Shown here one piece after another: positions 20,623 to 32,264 of a DNA stretch of 64,000 nt. The stretch is taken from the NCBI GenBank assembly GCA_026874595.1, contig CM049317.1:301108-365107 (forward strand), in the 5' to 3' direction. Numbering within the stretch: the stretch's first letter is position 1; each line of letters begins with the position of its first letter. Under the pieces are notes generated by a model. That model saw nothing but the letters and a program-made list of their open reading frames with translations. It was not told where the DNA came from and did no database searches. This stretch comes from Sipunculus nudus. Its lineage: Eukaryota > Annelida > Sipuncula > Golfingiida > Sipunculidae. Made by a program: the position numbers and the translations under genes.

Positions 20623-21384
20623 TCAGGGGCTCTCAGGTTCTATTATTTTGACTGGGTGACCATTGACAAAGAGCTCCCCTCTCCAAAATCGAACTTTGTT
20701 TCCCTTTTCGTATTCACAGTTCATATGGTCCTTTGCCTTTTGTTTGAGTTTAAAATCTTGTTGTGTGAGATCCTCAACCACGCGAACATTTCGCATGTTT
20801 TTCTTTTTACAGTTTATTATGACTTCAGTTCTGTCTACCCTGTTATAAAAACGGACAATAATATGTCTCGGGTTACGCCCCTTTTTACCAGTTCTATGTG
20901 CCGTTTCAATTCTGTCTCTTATATCTGTGATGGTACTTTCGTTTTCTTCACCCAACAATTTATTTTCAGTAATAATTTTTGTGGCCACCTCTCTACAGTT
21001 TTCACTCCACGCTTGCTCTGGTATCCCAATTATCCGAGCATTCCACTCTCTGCTGCGCCTCTCTTGTTTGTTAAGTTCGTCATTCAAGCGTTGTTCAAGT
21101 TGTTCTATTTTCTTTTCCTTTGCGATATTGTCTTCTTGTAGTTTCTGCACCGTTGAATTTAGCTCTTTTATGTGTTTGTTGTCATTGTCTTTAGATTTTT
21201 GTAATTCATCAATATCGTCACTCATTGTCTGTGTACTGGTTTGAAGATCTGCTACATTCTTTTTCATTTCCTCATTTTCTTCTGTCAATGATTTTAAGCT
21301 TCCAAGTAAGTCTGTATGTATTTTGTTTAACTTCTTCTCAATGTTTTCATGTGAATCTTTTACTAAGCGTTTCATGTCACTCAT
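20623..21384 (-). CDS. L1-like ORF1 protein (Transposase_22 type)
   Basis: RNA-binding chaperone of an L1-type retrotransposon. The frame is open from about 21434, but the first ATG is at 21384, giving about 253 residues. Residues ~1-105 are a Lys/Glu-rich coiled coil with heptads (KLNKIHTDLLGSLKSL; EKKIEQLEQRL), the trimerisation region in the family. Then follow RRSREWNARIIGIPEQ and RHIIVRFYNRVDRTEVI, the RRM-like core, and a basic C-terminal domain ending in a strand-like RFWRGELFVNGHPVKI. No stops or frameshifts, unlike ORF2. It probably acted in the cytoplasmic RNP of this LINE family. The 3.1-kb gap to ORF2 leaves open whether both come from one insertion. Confidence 0.85.
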   Translation of the reverse strand: MSDMKRLVKDSHENIEKKLNKIHTDLLGSLKSLTEENEEMKKNVADLQTSTQTMSDDIDELQKSKDNDNKHIKELNSTVQKLQEDNIAKEKKIEQLEQRLNDELNKQERRSREWNARIIGIPEQAWSENCREVATKIITENKLLGEENESTITDIRDRIETAHRTGKKGRNPRHIIVRFYNRVDRTEVIINCKKKNMRNVRVVEDLTQQDFKLKQKAKDHMNCEYEKGNKVRFWRGELFVNGHPVKIIEPESP

Positions 21385-21439
21385 TGCCCTTTCTAACCGA
21401 AGCGTGAATAGCCCCTGCAAACACAGTACGTAAACCTAA

Positions 21440-24400
21440 CGTTCGTGGAAAGTTAAAGGTCATAACATTATTTAGAAACGTGCAGGCAACGTCAAGTTTA
21501 CGTCATATTGAAATACAGAAACGTCCGTCCAAGGTACTTCATGTAACGTTTTAATATAACCTTGTATTTACATTTAAAGAACGTTGCCCTGTACTTCCAA
21601 AACGCCTTTGGTTAAAACGCATTGTATTGTTATAATGTAACGTACATCAAACGTTATGTACACGTTAATGGGCACGTTCTGAATTTTGACCAGGTTCCTT
21701 ATTCTGCAACGTTGTTTAAAAACATTTGTAAAACATGGTGCGAACGTTATACTTAACGTCCTAACTACTCTAAAGTAAAATATTTTTGGCAACAGCAAAC
21801 GGACGTTTTAGAAACGTTGCATTAAAAGTTTTTTATGTTGTGCATGCGGTTAGGTTTGCGACGTTTTCCGGCACGTTATAGGGACGTATCGTAAACATTG
21901 CAAAGTTTCGGTCCAATATGTTTAAATTACAAATATACGCAACGTTATTTCAAACATTAATATACGGTTTTATATACGATACGGTGCACAATGTAAAGCT
22001 GATGAAAAAACAGATTTTTACGACGCTGTATACAACGGTCAAGAAACATGTTGGGAACGTTATGGTGAACGTCTGCAATACCCGGAAGTATAACATTTTA
22101 GGCAATGTCGAAGAGACGTCTGTAAAATGTTACACATAACGTTTCACATGTTGTGCATATGGTTACATTTGCGACGTTGTTTTGCACGTAAAATGTTTGT
22201 ATCCTTAACATTGCAAATTAGTCGGGTCTGTGAATGTAATTTTCAAATATACACAAAGTTGTTTAAAATATAGACATTCTGTTACATATACGTTATGGTG
22301 CACAATCTAAAACAGGTGAAATACATATTTCTGCTGCGCTGTATACAACGTATTTGACACATGCTGAGAACGTTTTATTGGACGTCCTAAAAGTCGGAAA
22401 GTATAACATATTAGGAAATGTTATGGAGACGTTTGCAAAATGTAACACATACCGTTATACATGTTGTGCGTGTGGTTACATTTGCGACGTTGTTTTGGCA
22501 CGTAATATTAACGTATCCTAAACATTGCAAATAGTCGGTTCAATATGTTTAAATTACAAATATACTCAACATTACTTCAAACATTAATATACGGTTTTAT
22601 ATACGATATGGTGCACAATGTAAAGCTGATGAAAATACAGATTTTAACGACGCTGTATACAACGGTCAAGAAACATGTTGGGAACGTTATGGTAAACGTC
22701 TGCAATACCCGGAAGTATAACATTTTAGCCAATGTCGAAGAGACGTCTGGAAAATGTTACACACAATGTTTCACATGTTGTGCATATGGTTACATTTGCG
22801 ACATTGTTTTGCACGTAAAATGTACGTATCATTAACATTGCAAATTAGTCGGGTCTGTGAATGTAATTTTCAAATATAAACAAAGTTATTTAAAATATAG
22901 ATATCCTGTTATATATACGTTATGGTACACAATCTAAAAAAAGTGAAAATACAGACTTCTACTGCGCTGTATACAACGTATTTGACACATGCTGAAAACG
23001 TTTTATTGGACGTCCTAAAAGTCGGAAAGTATAAAATATTAGGAAATGTTATGGAGACGTTTGCAAAATGTAAAACTTAACGTAATACATGTTGTGCGTG
23101 TGGTAACATTTGCGACGTTGTTTTGGCACGTAAAATTAACGTATCCTAAACATTGCAAATTAGTCGGTTCAATATTTTTAAATTACAAATATACTCAACG
23201 TTATTTCAAACATTAATATACGGTTTTATATACGATACGGTGCACAATGTAAAGCTGATGAAAATACAGATTTTTTACGACGCTGTATACAACGGTCAAG
23301 AAACATGTTGGGAATGTTATGGTGAACGTCTGCAATTCCCGGAAGTATAACATTCTAGGCAATGTCGAAGAGACGTCTGGAAAATGTTACACACAACGTT
23401 TCACATGTTGTGCAAATGGTTACATTTGCAACGTTGTTTTGCACGTAAAATGTACGCATCCTTTACATTGCAAATTAGTCGGGTCTGTGAATGTAATTTT
23501 CAAATATACAAAAAGTTATTTAAAATATAGATATCCTGTTATATATACGTCATAGTGCACAATCTAAAACAGGTGAAAATACAGACTTTTACTGCGCTGT
23601 ATACAACGTATTTGGCATTTGCTGAGAACGTTTTATTGGACGTCCTAAAAGTCGGAAAGTATAAAATATTAGGAAATGTTACAGAGACGTTTGCAAAATG
23701 TAACATATAACGTTATACATGTTGTGCGTGTGGTTACATTTACAACGTTGTTTTGGCACGTAAAATTAACGTATCCTAAACATTGCAAATTAGTCAATTC
23801 AATATGTTTAAATTACAAATATACCCAACGTTATTTCAAACATTAATATACGGATTTATATACGATACGGTGCATAATGTAAAGCTGATGAAAATACAGA
23901 TTTTTTTACGCTGTATACAACGGTCAGAAACATATTGGGAACGTTATGGTGAACGTCTGCAATAGCCGGAAGTATAACATTTTAGGCAATTTCGAGGAGA
24001 CGTCTGCAAAATGTAACATAAAAAGTTTCACATGTTGTGCATATGGTTACATTTGCGACATTGTTTTGCACGTAAAATGTACGTATCTTAAACATTGCAA
24101 ATTAGTCGGGTCTGTGAATGAATTTTTCAAATAAACACAAAGTTGTTTAAAATATAGATATACTCTTATATATACGTTATGGTGCACAATCTAAAACAGG
24201 TGAAAATACAGATTTCTGCTGCGCTGTATACAACGTAATTGACACATACTGAGAACGTTTTATTGGACGTCCTAAAAGTCGGAAAGTATAACATATTAGG
24301 AAATGTTATGGAGACGTTTGCAAAATGTAACACATAAAGTAATACATGTTGTGCGTGTGGTTACATTTGCGACGTTGTTTTGGCACGTAATATTAACGTA

Positions 24401-25740
24401 TCCTAAACATTGCAAATTAGTCGGTTCAATATGTTTAAATTACAAATATACTCAACGTTATTTCAAACATTAATATACGGTTTTATATACGATACGGGGC
24501 ACAATGTAAAGCTGATGAAAATACAGATTTTTACGACGCTGTATACAACGGTCAAGAAACATGTTGGGAACGTTATGGTGAACGTCTGCAATACCCGGAA
24601 GTATAACATTTTAGGCAATGTTGAAGAGACGTCTGCAAAATATTGCACATAACGTTTCACATGTTGTGCATATGGTTACATTTGCGACGTTGTTTTGCAC
24701 GTAAAATGTACATATCCTAAACATTGCAAATTAGTCGGGTCTATGAATGTAATTTTCAAATATACACAAAGTTATTTAAAATATAGATACACTCTTATAT
24801 ATACGTTATGGTGCACAATCTAAAACAGGTGAAAATACAGATTTCTACTGCGCTGTAAACAACGTATTCGACACATGCTGAGAACGTTTTATTGGACATC
24901 CTAAAAGTCGGAAAGTATAACATATTAGGAAATGTTATGGAGACGTTTGCAAAATGTAACACATAACGTTATACATGTTGTGCGTGTGGTTACATTTGCG
25001 ACGTTGTTTTGGCATGTAATATTAACGTATCCTAAACATTGCAAATTAGTCGGTTCAATATGTTTAAATTACAAATATACACAACGTTATTTCCAAGATA
25101 AAAAACTTTTTTATACGTTACGGTGCACAATGTAAAGTTGATGAAAATACTGACTTTTTCGACGCTGTATGCAACGGTCAAAAAACATGTTTGGGAACTT
25201 TATGGTGAACGTCTGCAATACCTGGAAGTACAACATTTTTGGCAATGTCGAAGAGACGTCTGCAAAATGTTACACATAACGTTTCACATGTTGTGCATGT
25301 AGTTAAATTTTCGATGTTGCTTTGGCACGTAAAATGTACACATCCTTAACGTTGCAAATAAGCCGGGTCTGAGAATGTAATTTTCGAATATATACACAAC
25401 GTTATTTTATTCATAGATATACGGTTATGTATACGTTATGGTGCACAATCTAAAACTGGTGGAAATTCGGATTACACGGCTCTGTATGCAACGGTCAAGA
25501 AACATGCTTGTAACGTTACAGTGAACGTCTGCAATAATTTGAAGTGTAACATTTTAGGCAATGTCAAAGAGACGCCTGCAAAATGTTACACATTACATTT
25601 CATATGTTGTGCATGTGGTTACATTTGCCACGTTGTTTTGCACGTAAAATGTACGTATCATAAACGTTGCAAATTTGTCGGTTCTGTGTATGTAATTTTC
25701 AAATAAACACAAAGAGATACACGGTTATCTAAACGTTACA
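21440..25740. repeat. Dimeric satellite, ~628-bp higher-order unit rich in AACGTT
   Basis: AATATGTTTAAATTACAAAT recurs at 21915, 22542, 23171 (variant), 23801, 24428 and 25057, spaced 627-630 bp. Each 628-bp unit is two related ~314-bp halves: one with GTCAAGAAACATGTTGGGAA and TTTTGCACG, the other with GAGAACGTTTTATTGGACG and TTTTGGCACG. Both carry repeated ACGT/AACGTT words. The left (21.4-21.9 kb) and right (25.1-25.7 kb) ends are more diverged. The many 60-96 codon frames are translations of the repeat. Confidence 0.95.
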
Positions 25741-26039
25741 TTCAACGATCCACCAATCAAAATGTGGTTTTCTATGATACGGCATGCAACATACATTAAA
25801 CGTGTAAAGGACGTGAAATATCTGATGTCTCCCATACTCAGTAACATAACTTTCAACGTCACTGAAACATTTGCAGTATGTTGCACTCAACATGTTGTGT
25901 CTATGGATATATTCCCAAATTTTCCGGCAGATAAACGCAATGTATCAGACACATTGAAAAGCGGTGAATGTTGTTAAAAAGCATGCTACACAATTGTAAT
26001 TACAAGTATATATATCAAAGGTTATCCAAAATACATTTA

Positions 26040-27720
26040 TCACAGCCACTTGTGAGTAGAAGCATTTATTAGCAGCAGCCACATGCAAATTGCAACCATG
26101 TATGTTCACCAAAGTATCAGTAAATCCTGCATTTTGAACACCCTAGCTGAATTTTAACCTGATCATATGCACAAAAACCCTGTCAAATGCTAAAAATCCA
26201 TTTTTGCTCCTCATTGGTACAAAAACACAGCCAGCTCTCCCAATTTTTGTATACATATTTCTCCAAGGGGTCATCTGCAGCCCAAAACTTTTCAGACTAA
26301 TCAGCCAAATAACACAGAATTTAGCTCAAGACACCACATGTATTAAAGCCAATTTGATTCGGTACAGATGAAAACACTTTAAAGGATACCTAGAAATGGT
26401 AGGTATTAACAGGAGCTATATGAAAATTGCAACCATGTATGTTCACCAAAGTATCAGTAAAATCCTGCATTTTGAACACCCTAGCTAAAATTTAACCTGA
26501 TCAAATGCACAAAAACCCTGTCAAATGCTAAAAATCCATTTTTTGCTCCTCATTGGTACAAAAACCCAGCCAGCCCTCCCAATTTTTATACACATATTTC
26601 TCCAAGGGGTCATCTGCAGCCCAAAACTTTTCAGACTAATCAACCAAATAACACAGAATTTAGCTCAAGACACCACATGTATTAAAGCCAGTTTGATTCG
26701 GTACGGATGAAAACACTTTAAAGGATACCTCAAAATGGTAGGTATTAACAGGAGCCATATGCAAATTGCAACCATGTATGTTCACCAAAGTATCAGTAAA
26801 ATCCTGCATTTTGAACACCCTAGCTGAATTTTAACCTGATCATATGCACAAAAAGCCTTGTAAAGTGCTAAAAATACATTTTTTGCTCATCATTGGTACA
26901 AAAACACAGCCAGCCCTCCCAATTTTTGTATACATATTTCTCCAAGGGGTCATCTGCAGCCCAAAACTTTTCAGACTAATCAGCCAAATAACACAGAATT
27001 TAGCTCAAGACACCACATGTATTAAAGCCAATTTGATTTGGTACGGATGAAAACACTTTAAAGGATACCCCAAAATGGTAGGTATTAACAGGAGCCATAT
27101 GCAATTTGCAACCATGTATGTTCACCAAAGTATCAGTAAAATCCTGCATTTTGAACACCCTAGCTGAACTTCAACCTGATCATATGCACAAAAAGCCATA
27201 TAAAGTGCTAAAAATCCATTTTTGCTCCTCATTGGTACAAAAACACAGCCAGCTCTCCCAATTTTTGTATACATTTTTCTCCAAGAGGTCATCTGCAGCC
27301 CAAAACTTTTCAGACTACTCAGCCAAATAACACAGAATTTAGCTCAAGACACCACATGTATTAAAGCCAAGTTGAGTCAGTACAGATGAAAACACTTTAA
27401 AGGATACCTAGAAATGGTAGGTATTAACAGGAGCCATTTGCAAAGTATCAGTAAAATCCTGCATTTTGAACACCCTAGCTAAAATTTAACCTGATCAAAT
27501 GCACAAAAGCCCTGTCAATTGCTAAAAATCCATTTTTCGCACCTTATTGGCACACAAACACAGCCACCTCTATCAATTTTTGTATGTAATTTCCCCAAGG
27601 GTTAACTTCAGCCCAAACATTTCAGACTAATCAGTGTAATAACACAGAATTTAGCCCAAAACTCCCCATGTATACAGCCAATGTTGAGTCTGTATGGCTG
27701 ATTTTTGTAATAAGCATGTT
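26040..27720. repeat. ~338-bp satellite, four units plus a diverged fifth
   Basis: CAACCATGTATGTTCACC starts at 26093, 26430, 26769 and 27109, then a shorter, older unit from about 27430. Units share CATTTTGAACACCCTAGCT, CCAAGGGGTCATCTGCAGCC and ACACCACATGTATTAAAGCC. Unrelated to the preceding satellite; 25741-26039 is transitional with no gene. Confidence 0.95.
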
Positions 27721-27814
27721 ATATGTAAAAATTCCTATTTTTTTGTAATTTTACATGCAATTTAAAAAAAAAACTCCCCAATGGATGTCATTTCATCTAT
27801 TGTACAAACCTCAC

Positions 27815-27818
27815 AAAA

Positions 27819-27856
<38 letters not shown>

Positions 27857-27902
27857 TATTAATAACTATGGTTATAGGCTTGGTTCCATATCTCAGTTTA
27901 CC

Positions 27903-27961
<59 letters not shown>
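27815..27961. repeat. (AT)n and (AG)n microsatellites
   Basis: AT dinucleotides at about 27822-27854 and a perfect AG run at about 27905-27961, separated by a short unique segment. Confidence 0.95.
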
Positions 27962-27967
<6 letters not shown>

Positions 27968-30590
27968 AATTGACATAAAAGTAATGTATCCATAAACAAT
28001 TATTCAACATCATTTTTTGTTTTATTTGTGTCTGGAGCCTGTTGTTAAGGATTTTTATCTGCTTACACAAAAGCAACCTGTGACACATAGAGAAATATAC
28101 ATACATAAAACATTATATGCAGGTTATGTGTTATACATTTCACAAAATATGAGATTATATGATTTAATGAGGAAAATTAGTGAGAAACTGGGGAGATTAT
28201 CCACTTGAGTTACTGAAATAACAGTTTGTAATCTATTTTGAGGATTTTTTGTGTTTGTTACAGATATAACAGTTTATCTGAAGGCATTTGTCTTTATATG
28301 TATTAATGAAATTTTGTAGCAAATCAATCCTTGGAGACTATGAGTGAAATTTTGTCAATAATGAATTGGTCAGTTCATGTATGACTTTTGTTGTCATATA
28401 ATGTTTTTCAGTCAGTTGTCTGCTGTCTTATTTTTAGTTCTGGTTTTATTTGTAACAAGGGTATCTTTATGTCTTATGTCATGTTTGTGTGTCATCGTCC
28501 TTGTTGAAAAATTAAATGTTTGTTAAAAATCGCTGTAGTGCTTCATGACAGTATTTATAGTATTATTTTATTAAATTAAGTCTGAAAATGTCATTTATTT
28601 TTAGAAAAATTTTTAATGATTTATACATTATAAAGCTAAATCAGGTTTAGAATTAATTAAACCTAAACTGGAAACATAATATATCTTATTTTTAAAAATT
28701 ATACCTGATTCAATTCCCCAACCCTAACTTTAAGATAAGTTGACACATTATTTATATAACTTTATGGTCTATACCAGCACTCAGTGATGTATATTTGAAC
28801 AACATTTTCCTTAATTGTGGGCGTAATACATAACCAATGTTTGATGAAGGCCTATGTGTCACTTTGTGTTGCTAGCCTCCTCTCAAAATGAAGATAATTT
28901 TTTTTTTAATTAATTCGTATATGGCACATTTCCTTATATATGACATCCATATTTTGCTCTTATAAAAAAAAGTTTATATAGATCGGACATAGGCCTATTT
29001 ATAAAGCGGGGGGGGGGGGCTTTATTACATACAATACATATGACTTTTTACTTATAACCTGTTGCTATAATTTATGTGATTGCATGGACAACGAGATGTG
29101 TGTGTGTGTGTGTGCCATTCTCAGTCATTATTCATAATGTGGAGAGTGGTTCCATCTTGGGAAGGTGGCTCATGATTAGACGATAAATAAAATGAACCTG
29201 ACACTTTTTCATATATATTTTCCTACCCATGTCTACAGGCGTAACACACTTGTGAATTTGGCGGGTAAAAAGTTTCAAAGCACCTATCGTCCAAGTTTAA
29301 AAGAAAATATTTGGATATGATAGGAGGTTATGATTTCGGCATTTACTTTGTGCTGGCGGGAAATATGAATCTGCGGGCAGGCAGGACGTGGTCGTTAGCT
29401 CCTTCGGTAAGTATATAATATGACAGTAGGCCCATCTAGGCCAATGTAACCAGCTAATGTCTTCAGGCACATCACTGTTTCCTTAGGTATGCGAAAACCC
29501 ATAAAATATTTTCTTCAAATTGAGTAATAATGACCATATGATAAGAAAATTTCTTAGATCTTTTATTATCGCTCAGGTCAAGTTTTTATGAATGTATGTC
29601 TTTGGTTTAGATTGCCTCGTCCAAAGATACAATATTCCAATTCACCCTGCTGTCTGCAAAAAAACATTTACACATGAAAGGAGAATCATAGTTGTTGATT
29701 CCACCACAAAGGTTTAGGGCAATTATAGCCAACCCGGAAATAGTCAAAGACCATGTCCCTAGAAGTGCAAGGTAGAACATAACTGCATTAAATGTGGCAG
29801 TATCGCTGCATAAAAAGCTTCAGAGTAAACTGGAGAATTTCAAACCCTTGTCGGAAAAAAATTGTTTAAAATCAAATATTGTGTTTATGACAAGGAAACT
29901 GTAAGTAATCTAAGGGAGATTTGTACTTTATTTGAATGACCAAGAAATTCAGATAAATATTATGTTTTAGTATGTAAACAAGACCCACTTTTAAAACTTT
30001 GCAACCTTGCGCTTGACACTGTCTCAGAATCTGAAACAATGAACTGCGTGACCTTTGCTTGCTGAGCCAACACGGCCGGTTACCACTGGTTACACGGGCC
30101 GCCTGCCAGCTGTGGCTGGGGGAAAACCCAGAGCAATCATCGTTCCCTGTGTATCACCGTTTATTAGGATAATACATATTCTTCTAATCAACATTTGAAG
30201 TGGACAAACACTGTCTAAGAGGTATGTTATATGTGTATTTGATTAGAATATCTTTATTTCCCAACGAATACGTCATTTTTAGATGAAATATCAGAATTTA
30301 ATTGTCATGTGGAATGTCTCCAGTTTCCTCAAATCATCTGGGCTCTAAACAGCTTAGAGTAGTAAGAGAGCACAGGTGCTAGGGCTAGATAGAACAGAAT
30401 AGTCTGTCCTTGGCTGGGACAGACTATTCACCAAAATGGAGTAAAATTGACGGAAATTGACCATGATAAAAACATTAAATGAATTGGTTGTTTACCTGTT
30501 TACATGTTACCTGTGTCAATTTTCATCGAGTATGAGAATATAAGAGCATTTTATTTAAACTTTGATGAGATTTTTTATGAAAACTTTGGT
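27962..30590. other. Unassigned stretch
   Basis: Mostly AT-rich single-copy-looking DNA. Features are a poly-G run near 29009-29019, a GT run at about 29098-29113, the promoter/exon candidate at 29250-29412, and a GC patch at 30070-30130. No protein family is recognised in any frame. Confidence 0.4.
29250..29412 (+). other. Possible promoter / first exon with donor site
   Basis: E2F-like TTTGGCGGGT (about 29258) and GGCGGGAAAT (about 29355) flank an open frame from ATG 29317 that reads 30 codons in phase into a strong donor (G|GTAAGTAT at 29407). No downstream coding exon was found and the peptide matches nothing I know. Could be chance. Confidence 0.2.
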
Positions 30591-30617
30591 AAAACCCAGG
30601 TAAAACATATTTTTCCC

Positions 30618-30638
30618 AACCTGGGTTAAACCCAGGTT
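30618..30638. repeat. Perfect 10-bp palindrome
   Basis: AACCTGGGTT and AACCCAGGTT around one central base, just outside the hAT insertion. Function unknown. Confidence 0.7.
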
Positions 30639-30901
30639 TTTACCGTTATACTAAGTACAGGGTTGGCAAACCTGTTGGGAAGATATTTTCCCCTTCTCAG
30701 GGAAGAAAAGGAAATTTCTGGTAAGAAAAAAAAGTCAGGGAAGAAACTCTTTTTCCCACAGGTTCCCACAACCTTTTATTTATAATATATAACATAGTTA
30801 ATAAGCATATATACAGAGAACCACTGAATAATATATATCAGTTGTTCATTAAGCAAACATTGTTGTTCAATATTTACACACTCAGATAGTTTAGACATAT
30901 T

Positions 30902-31138
30902 TCATAGAACACAGTGAATCCAATAGTCCAAAACATGGTTTCTACTCAGCATCCTGTAAGCAGATACAAGCTTGTTTGTATGCTCCACAATGAACCTGTT
31001 TCGAAGTTTTGACTGAACCATACCCATGGTTGAGACAGCCCATTTTATGGATACGGAGGATGCATATGCTGTGTGGAGGTTCAATACTAACTCCGCAAAC
31101 CCTGCAGGTAGAGTAGGGCTCCCATTCTTTATTCCCAT
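30902..31138 (-). pseudogene. hAT transposase C-terminal (dimerisation) remnant
   Basis: The 78-codon frame reads FAELVLNLHTAYASS followed by KWAVSTMGMVQSKLRNRF and HTNKLVSAYRML. This resembles the hAT family C-terminal domain, where a conserved Ser/Thr-Ala stretch precedes ERxFS and IKxxxRNRL motifs; here the ER pair is replaced. It ends about 245 bp from the left TIR, as expected for the 3' end of a minus-strand transposase. No catalytic DDE region remains. Confidence 0.5.
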
Positions 31139-31424
31139 TTACCAGGATACAGCAGGAAAAGACATAGCTGAGAAGAAGAAAGCTGGATATGGTGCAGACT
31201 TTGTCTGAAGGCTGTATGGCAGCTGTGATCTACTCATGGTTACGCTTTGCCAACAAATCTTTAACTCGCTGCTGCTGTCCATTGGAGGTTTTTTACATTT
31301 TTTATTTGGTGGAGGTAACCTTATGCTTGCTTATTTATTACTAAGTACATCTGCAGAGTTCTATTTTGGACTACGTGACAGGGGCGTATACCCAGTTATC
31401 CTGGTGTCAACAGGGCTCCTGCGG

Positions 31425-31475
31425 GTCCTTGGTGTTTGTCATCCCCATTGCTTGGTCAAAACACCAAGGAACCCC
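31425..31475. repeat. Imperfect hairpin, 14-15 bp stem
   Basis: GGGTCCTTGGTGTTT pairs with AAACACCAAGGAACCC (one bulge) around a ~20-nt loop. Too short for a typical animal pre-miRNA. It lies beside the SINE. Confidence 0.6.
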
Positions 31476-31509
31476 CGAAAGGTGCACTAATTTTTCAGTG
31501 AAACATTAC

Positions 31510-31660
31510 TGTTAGGCAAAGTCTCCCCATTTAGCTTTCAGAGCGCTAACCCTGGGTGGGGGCCAACCGTGATAAAATCTCACCGCCTGGCTTAGATTCA
31601 AACTCATGATCTCTCGGCTTCGAGTCCTGAACTCTATCCCTGAGCCACAGAAGCTGGTAG
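31510..31660 (-). mobile_element. tRNA-derived SINE inside the hAT element
   Basis: On the minus strand a box-A-like TGGCTCAGGGA (complement 31637-31647) and a box-B-like AGTTTGAATCT (complement 31594-31604) lie 43 bp apart, the normal tRNA spacing, with an anticodon-arm-like segment between. The 3' part runs toward 31510. Confidence 0.55.
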
Positions 31661-31739
31661 TCCTGTGTCGAGTTGCTGACCTTGATAAGTTGGATGGAGT
31701 AGGTGAGCTACCAGAAGACATGGCTGGACTGCCAGTTAC

Positions 31740-31990
31740 TAAGCTAAAGATCAGCTCAATAGTACCAGCTGACCTCCACCCCTGAAGGGTATAAACTAAT
31801 GTTGAGTTCATCCTTATAACTTAACTAAAAACCAGCTCAATTGTACAAGCCGACCTTCACCCCTGATGGGTATGTACTCATTTTGAGTTCATCCTAATCA
31901 CACAGCTGAAGACAAGCCTTCAGCAACAACAACACCAATGGACTGAGTGGACTCAAGTTGAATTCATCTTGATTACTCAGCTGTAGACTA
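31740..31990. repeat. ~90-bp short tandem repeat
   Basis: CAGCTCAAT, CACCCCTGAAGGGTAT and TTGAGTTCATCCT recur in order two to three times. Internal to the hAT-like element. Confidence 0.65.
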
Positions 31991-32264
31991 CATCATCCAG
32001 CCCCATAATAAAATAACACACCAGTCTAATCTACATGGTTTGTTTGCATGTCCTTTATTTACCAAAGGGTGTGAAATCAATCATTCTGATTTGCACTAAT
32101 ATAACAAGCCAGAATGACATTTGAACAACGTGAAATACAGGTATGTTGTGTATCTTATTTCTTCCCTGGGAAGAAATTGTGGGAAGAAAGTATTTCTTCC
32201 CTTCCGAAAGAAAATATATCTTCCCATCCCTTCCCTTCCCTCCAGGAAGATTGTGCCAACCCTG

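Larger units (their letters stand above)
30658..32264 (-). mobile_element. hAT-like DNA transposon remnant (1.6 kb)
   Basis: Terminal inverted repeats start CAGGGTTGGCA at both ends (30658-30668 and complement at 32254-32264), perfect over 11 bp, with GGAAG-rich subterminal DNA. Flanks ACTAAGTA (left) and ACTATAAGTA (right) look like an 8-bp target duplication with a 2-base change; 8 bp is the hAT length. The host sequence resumes as a run of GGTAAAACC-type words on both sides. Inside are a transposase C-terminal scrap (minus) near the left end and a SINE, so this is an internally deleted, reused copy. Confidence 0.75.

Noticed and set aside
21440-25740. Many 60-96 codon ORFs on both strands as a gene family
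   Set aside because: They recur with the 628-bp satellite period, are disrupted by random stops, and exist equally on both strands.
31425-31475. Pre-miRNA
   Set aside because: Stem of about 15 bp is shorter than typical animal pre-miRNA hairpins, and it lies in transposon DNA.
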